A stretch of DNA of 64,000 nt. Source: Bondarzewia mesenterica. Lineage: Eukaryota > Basidiomycota > Agaricomycetes > Russulales > Bondarzewiaceae. The stretch is from assembly GCA_004802705.1 (NCBI GenBank), contig SGPL01000128.1:1-64000 (forward strand), read 5' to 3'. Below are positions 12,050 to 23,105 of the stretch, one piece after another. The first letter of the stretch is position 1. Every line of letters begins with the position of its first letter. The position numbers were made by a program, and so were the translations under genes. The notes beneath the pieces are model-generated. The model did no database searches. It had not been told where the DNA came from and saw only the letters and a program-made list of their open reading frames with translations.

Positions 12050-13430
12050 TCCTTATATATAGTTAAATATAATAGGTAGATTAATTAAAATAAGAATATG
12101 TTCAATTTAACTATAAAACTAAGAGCTCAAATATAGTAATAGACATTATACTAAAGTTTAACATATTATCAACAGCATTGTGATCAAAAATAATATAATT
12201 TTATATTATTTTCTTCTTTATATAATAGCTTTTGATAAAGACATCTATAATCTAAAAACAGAATCACAATTAGTAAAATATTAATTAAAATATAGCTGTT
12301 TTATTGCTAAAAATAAGTTATTGAGAGACGACCTTGATTTTTTCTGATGAAGATATCATCTGAAAGCTATAGATGAGTAAATGATAAATTTAAAAACATA
12401 ATCAAAATTAGTACAGTATTAGTTAAGGTATTATTATTTTATTAGAGAAAGTTAAAAATAGCTTATTTTAAGATGACCTTGTCTTTCTCTGATAAAGATA
12501 TCATCTAAGAGCTACTAATAAGTAGATTATAAATCTATAATTAGAATCAAATTTGATGCAGTATTGACTAAAATATAGTCACTTTATTTTTAAATAACAA
12601 CTAGAGCAATTAAAACCCTCAAACTAATTGCATTAGACCCCATTAAGTCCATCCAATGTTTTTCATTTATAGAGTTCTTTACTATGAGTACATTCAACTT
12701 TAGCTATTCTAACTCATATCAATTTATTCAAAATAAAGGTCAGACTTCAAAATGGCATTAATATTAAGGAGTACTATTTTTAGTAACAAGACATTAAGTA
12801 TCTCTGAAAAGACATGCATACCTGCCTTTTAACAACTAATATAGAAGATATAAAAATAGTATTCATGATAAAATACTCTATAAATAAAAGTCACAAAGCT
12901 GAATTGACTATATCTCAGCTAATACTGTACCAAATTTGATTCTGATTATAAATTTATAATTTGCTCATCAGTGGCTTTTAGATGATATCTTCATTAGAGA
13001 AAGACAAGATCATCTTAAAATAAGCTATTTTTAGCTTTCTTTAATAAACCAATAATATCTCAACTAATATTACACTAATTTTGATTATGTTTTTAGATTC
13101 ATCATTTGCTCATCTGTAGCTTTCAGTGATATCTTCATTAGAAAAAACTAAAGTTGTTGCTCAATAATTTATTTTTAGCTTATGATACAAAAATAACAGT
13201 ATCTCAATTAATATTATACTGATTTTGATTTTAACTTATAGATGTCTTTATTAAGAGCTTCTATGTAGAAGAATAAACAGGATACAATCTCATTATGTTT
13301 GATTACAATGCCATCAATTACATGCTAAACTTTAATATGATCTCTTATAGTATCTGAGCTTTTAGATTTATACTAAGATTGAATATATTTTTATTTAATT
13401 TAAACTATTTATTATATTGAGCTATAAATA
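12050..13430. mobile_element. Fold-back (long inverted repeat) element
   Basis: Two arms, about 12050-12595 and 12905-13430, are reverse complements of each other along their length, separated by a roughly 310-base centre of unrelated sequence. Clear landmarks are the left block around TAAAGTTTAACATATTATCA (12152-12171) against the complementary block near 13320-13340, and the left TATCATCTGAAAGCT against the right AGCTTTCAGTGATATC. Each arm itself holds about three direct subrepeats of roughly 140 bases, containing an AATCAAAATTAGT-type core followed by AAAAATAGCTTATTTTAAGA. Differences between arms are mostly transitions. No ORF is present, so it would be non-autonomous, like Foldback elements or a large MITE. 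Target duplications were not identified. Confidence 0.8.
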
Positions 13431-14415
13431 TTAGGCATGAGATTTTGTGAACTTAAAAGCTAAAGTAAATGTATATTCATTTAAATTAAACTATTATTAA
13501 GTTTAGCTAACTGCTATACATATATAATATATAAATTATGTAATTAAAAAATATTAATAATATTAATAAACTTATCAAAATTATGTGATTATAACATATT
13601 AAAAGTATATAATAATAATCTATATAAATTAAAAATTAAAAAAGTAGCTGTAAATAAGTATTATAATAGTTTTATACATCTGTATATAAAAATACTTCAT
13701 TTAGACTGTTTTAAATGCATTTCAGACTGTTCCAAATGCATTTAGTTATATTTAAAATAAATATAGCTCTATATTCAATATGAAAGAGATGTAGTAATGT
13801 GTAGTGTGGGCTCTTTTATGCAACTCAAAGTGATACATACTGCAGTGAGGCCTCAGACAGCAAGTTTTCATGTCTTTACATAGGCTCCAGTTTGAGAAGG
13901 CTAGTAAAGCTTTGATCAAATCAAAGGTCAAGCCAAACTGATACATCACCAAAGGGTTTCTCTAAGCTTCAAGTATATTAGTCATTTGCTTCTTCTCAAT
14001 TTATTACCTTTTATCTTCTTTTATCTTTTGCTTATTCTCTATTCTTTCACACTTATAACACTTGTTCAAAAACATTCTCCTCATGTCCATGTGCACAGAC
14101 TATCTCATTTATTATATAAAGTAATATAAGCTATTTTTCCTTTTCTTTATCTTCACTCCCCTCTGCCTTATATTTCTATACAGTTTTAGAGTCTAAAGCT
14201 TTGTTACATTGTTACAACAACATGGTTCATTATCAATTTTCCAGTTGCATGGTAATTATCATGTTCAAGGTTCACATAATCTACACATTTACCTTTTCTC
14301 ACACATTCAACCCTCACAATCTCGAGCATTTTTAATATTATTATTAGGCCAACCTATTTTTTAAATTGATAGGTAATGCTTGTAACCTTATAATTAAACC
14401 TCAATTTTATATGTG
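13431..14415. other. AT-rich spacer, nothing recognised
   Basis: AT-rich, with no motif-bearing frame and no repeat partner noticed in the window. A 66-codon minus frame (13752-13952) is not supported. Confidence 0.35.
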
Positions 14416-14419
14416 AGTC

Positions 14420-15126
14420 TAATTAAGTGATGAAAGTGAGGATGAAAAGGGATAGGGAGAGAAAGAGAAGGATAAAGAGGGACTCAACCCAAAGTATGGT
14501 AGACAAGATATAGATAGAGATAAAAGTAATAGTAAGGATAGAGATGATGAGAACTGAGATAGTGAGAATAGAGATAGTGAGAACAATAATGAAGCTACTA
14601 AGGCTATTAATTTTAGGAACTCAAAAGAAGACTCTATCACTGCTCTTAGGGCCAAGTCATAAGTAGTCAATTTTATCATCCTCCATATTATGGTTAATGA
14701 GAATAAAAACAAGTGCCACAACTTGAATAGATATAAAGTCATTTACAAGAGGGTTCCACTTCTTACAGGGATCAAAAGGAACCCACCTCACAAGCTCTGA
14801 AGCACTGAGCTTGATGCTGGAGTATAATATTATGTGCTCAAGGCACAATATGATGTAGTCTAATAAGCCATGTACTTATTCACAAGTCACATAAATATTA
14901 AATCTGTTATAATGATAATAATTACAGGGCTGTACTAGAGCAGTATGATGATCTGTTGTAATGGCTATTTTATGACCACGCAGCCAAATGCTTAGCATCA
15001 AGATTTTGATTCTCAACTAAACATACTCTCTCCCACTAAAGAATTGTAGTGGTCAAAGCCCCTTAAACTGTATATTGCTAAATTTAACAAGAGACTTGAT
15101 ACTATTTAAAGAAAGATTGAAAGATT
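14420..15126 (+). pseudogene. Unrecognised coding remnant, cut by a repeat insertion
   Basis: A plus-strand frame begins with a highly charged region (EKEKDKEGLNPKYG, then DRDKSNSKDRDDEN and DSENRDSENNN). It continues into a more globular part (FRNSKEDSITALRAKS, YKVIYKRVPLLTGIKRNPPH, WWSKPLKLYIAKFNKRL). Stops are of the transition type. It reads up to the exact point where the dispersed repeat starting TGTTAGGAG begins at 15127, so the repeat probably inserted in, or just behind, this gene. The charged N-terminal part may be a disordered tail. No family was recognised; a retroelement gag is one possibility. Confidence 0.4.
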
Positions 15127-16255
15127 TGTTAGGAGAGGGCCACTACATTGTATGACATGAATAATTTTTGCATCTTTTTAACTTTATGTTAAAACTTCAT
15201 TAAAGTCTTGAATAAATTAATATTAAAGCTAATTTTTCATTTAATGAGTGCAATTAAGTTTGTGTAATATCTAAATACATATTTTCAAATATGCATTCTC
15301 CATCCATAAATATACAATTATATTTCTATATATTATAATCTTTAAAAATTATTCTTGTAGTAAAATAATTAGATCTTTAATAAATACTGCCTCTTAATTA
15401 ATATATAGTTTGTATTAATCATTATGTTAAAATTAAACTTTTTAGCTATTTCATTAACTTTTAAGTGAAAGATAATGAATAGACATTTAAATTTAGTTAT
15501 TCTTTAAAAATTATTAATATAAAATACACATGATTTTTATCTTTATGATTAAGTAATAATTTAACAATGACTACAGTTGAAAAATCTTTATGACTCAAAT
15601 CTGTATGTCATAAGGAAGCTGTGATTGATGTTTCTTCAAATATTATATTATCTTGTTGACACTATAACTGAATTGATCTATATGATAATCTAAGCTTACA
15701 TTGAGACATTATTCTGCATAATTCATAAATATTTGTATCGATTATTTTAGATCCGAAAAATGATTCTTTAGCAACCTTGTTCAATTAAAAATGTAGTTTA
15801 CCTCTTATATTATTGATATCCATATTTATTTTAATTGCTCTTTTAATCTCTTTAGTGACACATTTAGTAATAAATATTGCCTAACTTTGTGCTTTCATGT
15901 GTCTTTGTTTTTATTATCTATATGCATATATATTATAAATAAACTGTTATATGTATAGCTTTATATTGTAGCATTCTATTTAAATCTAATTAAACTTATT
16001 TGTTAAGAAATTTGTATTTTATTTCTTATTTGAGCTATTAGATTCTTCTTCTTCAAATTTGTGCTTTCCCAAAATCTCATCATCCAATTTAATTTTTTTT
16101 AAATTATATTATAGTATTAGTCATATTTATTTTCTTTGATATTTTCTTTTTATCAACACTCAATTGCTCAAGATGTGTGGAACCTTGTGTAAGTACATGT
16201 ATATGTATTAAGCTCTTACTTACATTGTTCAACTCATTTTGATCATTATCAATAG
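15127..16255 (+). repeat. 1.1 kb dispersed repeat, copy A (possible Copia remnant)
   Basis: It starts with TGTTAGGAGAGGGCCACTAC and matches a second copy at 42710-43810 from that first base for about 1.1 kb, with many transitions and small indels. The flanks are unrelated, so 15127 is a true element boundary. TG at the start is typical of an LTR edge. Read on the minus strand, both copies share coding-like pieces (INNIRGKLHF, TNIYELCRIMSQCK, a DNIIFEE-like end), which could be the integrase-RT linker of a Ty1/copia element. That assignment is weak. It is present twice in the same orientation. Confidence 0.65.
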
Positions 16256-17690
16256 CTGATTACATGCTATTGATAAAGCTTTTTTTGATTTGAATATTAC
16301 CTTCTATTATAAGTCTACATTTTTAGATTCTTCTATATTTAAAATAAATGAGCTTAACTTAGTTCATTTCAATAAATAATGAAGATATTATAGCACATAA
16401 TTATTATCTTTTTATTGATGATATGCAATAATAAGTTAATACTTTGTTTGACTTTAAACATTATATGATAGATTTTCTTCATATTATATCTAATATCTCT
16501 AACTCTCTAAATTCTTACTGCAAGTCACCAGCTTTTAAACCTCCTGCAATTTTTTTAGCATTAAACCCTTATATAAGTATTATTCTTTATAAATTTGATT
16601 CATAAAATAAATGTGTTTAAAATGCTTAATATGTGAAATTATTTTTATTAATTAATAGATTGCCTCTAATCTTTACTCTTGCATATGAGGTACCTTTATT
16701 GCTTTTGTGTTTATCATAACAAGGTTCCTTAATACTTTAATTTATTATATAATACAACAAGTAAGATAGTAAGTAAGGAACTTTACTTAAAAAATTAAAA
16801 ACTTTAGTATAATCTATCAAGTACACTAAATTTTCTTATCACTTATTCATAAATTTATTTAAATACTATCATTAATTTGTAGAATTTTTAACTCTTTTTT
16901 AACTTTTTTCTTCATATAGATGCTTCACTTTATATTAAAAGGCTCAGAAGGTGAGACCCTGATCTTTATCTCAAGTTTTATTTATCACTTTATCATTTTA
17001 TTTATTTATTTATTATATAAATCTTTTAAACTATTTTTACTTTACACAATATTTTTTTTATTTATATTTATTTATCTCTATTTATTTTTTTATTTATTAA
17101 TAATAAGAGTTTAACTTCTCATCTATCTCTAAATTAAGCCTTTTATAGTGCTTTATCTCCTCTAACTTAATGCACAAATGACTAATTTCTTGTTGATAAC
17201 TAGAGAATTAAGATATATATTATAGTGATCAAGCAAAATAATATATGAATTAGACAAAGTCAAGTCATTCTTTAAGAGAGTTAAAAGCTATGCTTTCTAC
17301 AAAGATCTCCAGCAAACGTGTTATAGAATAAGTAGTTTATTTATAAATATTTGAAAAGATCTGCTGAACAAGAACTAGTGATGCAGGTCAGTAGATACAA
17401 TATAATGATTAAAATAACATGGGTGAACTTTACACTGACCTCTAGTTTCAGCAGAATGATGTAGCATATGACCATAAAAATAACAGAAGGCCACAACTAT
17501 GCTTGCATTAAAAAGGTTACAATGTAGTAATAAATTTATAATTTTGAATGATAATTATTGTGCAGTTAATTGAGATGTACTATATAGACATTCTCGAGTC
17601 ACAGCACTATATCAAGCTGCTCTTCATCAGAGTCCATCTGAAGCTCCCACCTTTAGTGTGGAAGGTGAGAATAGCATTTATTATGCAACT
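16256..17690. other. Very AT-rich spacer
   Basis: Dominated by A/T runs and TTTA-type low complexity (notably 16980-17100). The open frames here, such as 16920-17114, encode F/I/L/Y-rich low-complexity strings and are not genes. Confidence 0.4.
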
Positions 17691-17699
17691 TATTTGCAA

Positions 17700-19610
17700 T
17701 CTACTCTTACTTTTGTTCTATTGTAAATCTATTAGTGTAGGCCACAATGGCCATACTATGCTGTACTTTATAAGAATTTGCTCTATCATATATGTGGTGT
17801 ATATATTCACTGTATTGCTGTGAATTCATCTCTTTAATCATAATTGATGCCTCTAAATTGTCCTCCTCATCAGCAACTACAGGTGAGTAGAAAGACAAAG
17901 ATGATTTGCACTGCCATTCAGTCACTCTAAGGGATTAATTGAGGTTCTGAAGGATGAGATCAAAAGGTAGTATCAAGCCATTCATCTGCACATGGCCCAC
18001 ATCCTTATTGAAGAATTGTGGATAGATATAATAGCTTCATTTGATGAGCTTCAATTTATATGCATATTCATCCTCATCCATGGCTTAGTCTTTATCTTTA
18101 CCCTCTTCCTCTTTATCAGAACTACACTTGTGCTTATGCCTTCTTTATACCCCTCACAGCATGTATTGATCTTTATAAAGGGCTCTCATCCTCTTCAAGT
18201 TTATCAATATTATGTATAAATTGGTGCTTACAGCAATGATCAGAGTTCTTCTTAGAATGTGCTTGTTATCTATTGCATAAAGGTCAATCTCTTGATTAGC
18301 TTCAAACAATAGGGACAAAGTGTTTATATTGACCTCTTGCTTTATGTCAACATCCCTACTATCAAAGAGCAGGCTTATAGCTTTAACTCCTGTAATAAAA
18401 CACATCATCTATTGTAAAACAAGATAGCACCTGCCATTTATAAAAAATAAATAAGTATTTTTAGCAAATAATGAAGCAGAAGACATACACCATGTCTAAT
18501 GCAATTGTAAAGGATATTTTAAGGATTTTCGAATAATTTTACTCCTATATCCAGTTCCTCCCATTACTCTAGACTACTGCTTAATTACCATTCAACAGCT
18601 AGTTTTGCCCATACTGAGTAATAATAATCATGAGAGATAAATCTTTGAAGGCTTTTACTTTCTTGTACACCTCTAGTGCATCATGAATTTAACTAATGTA
18701 TTGTGTCTTTAGCATCATGTTAAAGGCCTTAATTTTTATTAGTATGAACTCTCATTCCTTTTTATTCAGTATTTGAGGTTGAGATGAATTAGTGAATGCA
18801 TACTATATACCCACACCACATGGTAGCAATAAACTGGTAAAAGTGTGAGCAACTTACAGCAGGTTCATTTCTTTCTTTATGCTATTCATGAAGATGACGT
18901 CAATATAATAGCTATCTATATATATATCACTGTATTTTATTTTGTCAAATATGCTATGATATCAATTATAATACAATATGTCTCTCCATTTATATGAGAT
19001 AATCTTTTCTATTTCTCAGATAAAGACTAATATTCAGCAATTCGATCATTGAGCACTATAGCAAGCTAAGCCTGTTCACTATTATAATTGCCAATGTGAA
19101 GCATACAGTTATTAATGTTGAATTCAAGTGCAGCATTTTTTATATTATTAAACTCTAGATGAGGGTTAAAGAGGTTCAATATGAAATGATAACAGTGGTT
19201 AGTAAAGTTGATGGAAATAACTACATTTAAGCCAATTATATTTAGATCAATATGCATATAGTCTAGATAGTGCTTTGAGAATATAAAATAAAGGTTAGTA
19301 TTATCATTATAATACATGAACTTATCATCAATATTGATCATTATCTTTTATTCTAGTAGATTATAATGCACAATAAAAAGCACCTTTTCTTTGAATAAAT
19401 CAATAATGATGTAATGAGAGGTGTATAAGATATTAACTTAGTTATAGCTATCATCACATTCTAATGTTTTAATAATATCTCAGAGGTCAAATTTTATAAA
19501 TTTATAATATGCCTCAGATAGCTCTTCATAAGCTATCTAACTATAATGTTCTAGTTTGATGTCTACCTTCTCCTCACTCAGGGCAAGTAAGGGCCTGTTA
19601 AAATATAGCA
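17700..19610 (-). pseudogene. Unrecognised minus-strand coding remnant
   Basis: The minus strand reads as protein-like in several linked pieces. These are 19066-19341 (including NIKNAALEFNINNCMLHIG, continuing into LAIVLNDRIAEY), a piece near 18650-18700 (HDALEVYKKVKAFKDLSLM), 18154-18408 (AISLLFDSRDVDIKQEVNIN, LYAIDNKHILRRTLIIAVS) and 17707-17925 (VVADEEDNLEASIMIKEMN, QQYSEYIHHIYDRANSYKV). They run in N-to-C order along the minus strand, separated by stops or possible introns. The regular amphipathic wording makes chance unlikely. I do not recognise the family and no catalytic motif is obvious. Confidence 0.4.
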
Positions 19611-21180
19611 TGATCAATTAATATAAATAATGACTAAATTAATAGTCAAAAGCACACATGCAACATCAATATATTCTTCATATAAATTATACTATATCAG
19701 ATTAAAATTAAGATATTTAAGATCAGACATTGTTGAAGAGAGAATATAAGCAGTGATGACTATGAATGAAGATAATAATAGTGGCAAACTTGAGGACAAA
19801 GTAAACCTCACTAAATTATATGCATAGATGCAGTTCAGTAAGTATATTATTCACATAATATATTTTTTATGCAAGCTAATATTATGAGTAAAATAATATA
19901 ATACTGAGGGAGGAGGAAATTATTCTCAATAAAAGGATAATTTTTGAAAGATACTAAGAAGGCACAATAAAAAATGAAGCTAAAAAAAAAATTAAGATAG
20001 TTATAATTAATGAGCTTTCATTTACTTTTGAGGTATATATGCAAGTTAATACCCTATACTGATTCTACTTTTAAAAAAAAAAAATTAATTTTGAGTTACT
20101 AATTGCTCTTATTACTCTTACAATATTTTTAATTTTAGATTTATCAAAAATGCTTAAACTTATAAATAACTTTATAGATAATCTCACTACAATAGAATGG
20201 ATAAGCTTAAAAGTTATGACTAAAGTATTACTTTCTCTTTTCACATTCCTTATTATGAGTAGAAGTACATGAATAGAGATTGAAGTGAAAGGCAAGTACA
20301 TAAAAAAATCTTTGTGAGTATATATAAGTGAGGTGAAGATGCTAAAATACTAAAAAGAGATGAGTGTAGAAAAGGAGAGGTATAAGTGTTCGAGAAGTTA
20401 AGAGAAAAAGGCAAAGTACATCTTCAAATAAACATTTAGAGACTAACTAAAAGATAATCAATAATTGTTAAAAAGTGAAACAGAAGAGAGCTTAATAAAA
20501 CTTTAGTACAATATTATTATAAAGAGATGCTGGAGTATATTATTTTATTTAAAAAAAAGCTGTGATGATCTAAATATACTAAAAACTAAATATATTTTAT
20601 GCTTATAGCAATTGCATTTCTTTAATAGTAAAAAAAAGGTTTAGAGTAAAAGATAAATCTATAAATTATGTTTAAATAATGATACATAAGTTAAGATAGA
20701 TTATTAAATGTTAAAATGCTATTAAGGTAGCAAATATGATGAAAAATAGAGAGAAGAAGAATAGGTATAATTAAAAAAATAGTTAATTTAATTTAATTTA
20801 AAAATTACTAATGAAGAGAGAATTAAAGATAAAAAAGAGAGAAGAGATAATAAGCAAATAGCTAACTCATATATTATAGGATTATAAATCTTATTTTATA
20901 GATTGCATATTAATTTATATTTTAATAATAATATTATGATAAATAATATTAATACTATTAAATTTTAATTTAGCAATAAATACCTTAACTATTATTTTAT
21001 ATCTTATAATTGTACAAGCCTTCAATTTATTGTCAACTGCTTAAATCTTTTAAGGATTAATTAAGGTTATAATATACTCATTAGTTTTAATTTATTTCAC
21101 CAAAGACTTCACTTTTATGCACATTAGTCAAAGTGAAACTCTATTAGCAAAATATATGATTATAGATATAGATGAGGAGT
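19611..21180. other. AT-rich, purine-biased plus strand; nothing recognised
   Basis: The plus strand is purine-rich (AAAGAGAGAAG-type wording, 20330-20850). No motif-bearing frame was found; a 76-codon minus frame (20071-20301) is not supported. Confidence 0.35.
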
Positions 21181-21665
21181 AGATTAAGTTGAAGTGAGTG
21201 TAGAGCATACTTGCTCTTCTTTCCTCTATGCTCATCTATAATGCACTATTACACACTCCTGCTCCTTCTATAGTAAATCCATCTTTTTGCTGGTCAACTA
21301 AATTCACTCAAGCTATTTGTCTTCTTTCTTCATCTCATCTTACTATAGTAGTTCAACCTACTCTTTGATTGATTCCTTCATAATTCATTAATGACACACC
21401 TTTCTCAATACTCCCCAATTTTTCCTTCTTTATTCAATACAAATCTTCCTCATTAATCTCTATTATAGTCATCAAGCTCTTCTTTTGTGATAAACATTAT
21501 AGTCTTTTTTTTTTTTTATCAATATTGCACAAAATCTCAATTTCTTCTGGATCTCCATACACTACCTCCTTAGAACTAACTGGCTCATGTGCCTCTTGTA
21601 TTAATTTACACTCCCTCTCTTCTTCACTACCTACTTCAATGTATACTCAAGTGTGATCTATATAA
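21180..21665 (-). pseudogene. Weak coding-like remnant
   Basis: On the minus strand a frame reads GSEEERECKLIQEAHEPVSS, then KEVVYGDPEEIEILCNIDKK and ITKEELDDYN before stops appear. The continuation is coding-like but broken. It is acidic and lysine-rich. No family was recognised. It may be the hydrophilic part of a gag or linker region. Confidence 0.25.
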
Positions 21666-21892
21666 AGGTTCAGTAAATATATTAATGTAAGATTATAAAG
21701 GAGGCTAATAGGAAGTTTGCATAGTAGTGAGTCTAATTCAGCTGACTATCTAATAAGACTGAACAATAGTCTTTATCAAGATGACTAATTAGTTCTTACT
21801 TATATTGTCATCATTATCAACAATATCATTAATAAGTAGCATGCAGATACTCTAATAATTAGCTAGACCCATTAAATTTATATTATTTTGTG

Positions 21893-22468
21893 AACATCAT
21901 TGAAAAAATAGCATAAGTGCCAGTAAGGATGAATATATAAGTGTGATATATCAGCCTAAAGCTATTGTAATGTAAAATCTATGCCAACTAAAGCCAAAGC
22001 CATTTGATAAAGTCTTACATCTTTTCAGAGAAGACTGATAATCACACCAGTAAATATTATTATAAATATAGCACAAGTGCCAGTAAAGATGAATATACCA
22101 GTGTGATACATGAGAAGGAAGGTATTACAATGTAAAATTCACTTGAGCTAAAACTGAAGCCATTCAGAGAAGTCTTAGGCCTTTCTAGGGAAGAACAGTG
22201 ATCTCAGTAAGGAATATCATTGAGAAAACAGAACAAATGCTAGTAGAGATGAATATATAAGTATAATATATAGACAGAAAGATATTGTGATATAAAATCC
22301 ACCCAGGTTAAAGCTGAAGCTATTTAGAGAAGTCTTAAGCCTTCTTAAGGAAAAACTGTGATATCAGTGGAGAACATCATTGAGAATACAGAACAAGTGT
22401 TAGTAGGGATAAATATATAAGTGTGATGTATAGACAAGAAGCTATTGTGAGGTAGAATCCACTACAAA
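21893..22468 (+). repeat. Tandem array, about 159 bp unit, 3.6 copies
   Basis: Direct repeats begin at about 21893, 22053, 22212 and 22371. Each opens with an ATCATTGAGAAAACAGAAC-like phrase, followed by AGTGCTAGTAGAGATGAATA-like, ATATAAGTGTGATATATAGA-like and GAGAAGTCTTAGGCCTT-like blocks. The fourth copy stops after about 98 bases. Copies differ mainly by transitions. There is no ORF running through the units. Confidence 0.85.
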
Positions 22469-22789
22469 TACTTTTGTACTTCTGTACTCATTCTATAAAG
22501 TCTTCATTCTCCTTGATAAAAAAACACAATCTTGCTATTTTACATAAAATCATCATCTCATTGGCTAAAATATCTCACTAATATACAGATTTTTTAACGT
22601 CAAAATTAAACTGAATATCTCACTGGCCCAAAACTTTTACCATTAGGCATATATTGAATCTCATTGCTAGATAATATTTCTCATTACTGAGCATAGAGTT
22701 GCTATTTTAATAATCAAAAATGTTTAGTATAGGGAGAGAATTAATATTTCATTAGCTAAGAATTCTTGCCATTGATGTGTTTTTCTTGA

Positions 22790-23105
22790 GCTGTTAGCCA
22801 AACTATTAGAGATAAAAAATAGTGAGCAAGTAAAATATGAATTTTTTTTATTGCTTAGCTAAATTATCAAAGACAGTCAACAGTGAGTAAGCCTATTTTA
22901 TTACTTTTTTTAGAGAATCTCCACTAAACTGTTAGAGATAGTCAACAGTAAATGAGCCCATTCTATTAATTTCTCTGAGAATCTCAGCTAAACTGTTAGA
23001 GATAATCAACAGCGAGTGAGTTTAATTACTCACCTTCTCTAAGATTTTTGACTGAACTGTCAGAGATGGATAATGGTAAAAAGTAGCTCAATTATTAGAG
23101 ATGAG
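22790..23105 (+). repeat. Short tandem array, roughly 60-75 bp unit
   Basis: About five degenerate direct copies of a unit carrying AGCTAAACTGTTAGAGATAG, CAACAGTGAGTGAGCC and a TTTCTCTGAGAATCTC-like stretch. They follow the 159 bp array after about 320 bases of weaker, CATCTCATTGGCTAAAATA-like repetitive sequence (22550-22790), which may be an older array of related units. Confidence 0.65.

Noticed and set aside
16920..17114. 64-codon plus frame with long hydrophobic runs
   Set aside because: It encodes F/I/L/Y low complexity from TTTA/ATTT repeats, so it is chance in AT-rich DNA rather than a membrane protein.
21893..22468. CRISPR-like regular repeats
   Set aside because: The units are contiguous with no unique spacers, and the whole 159 bp unit is repeated; the genome is eukaryotic.
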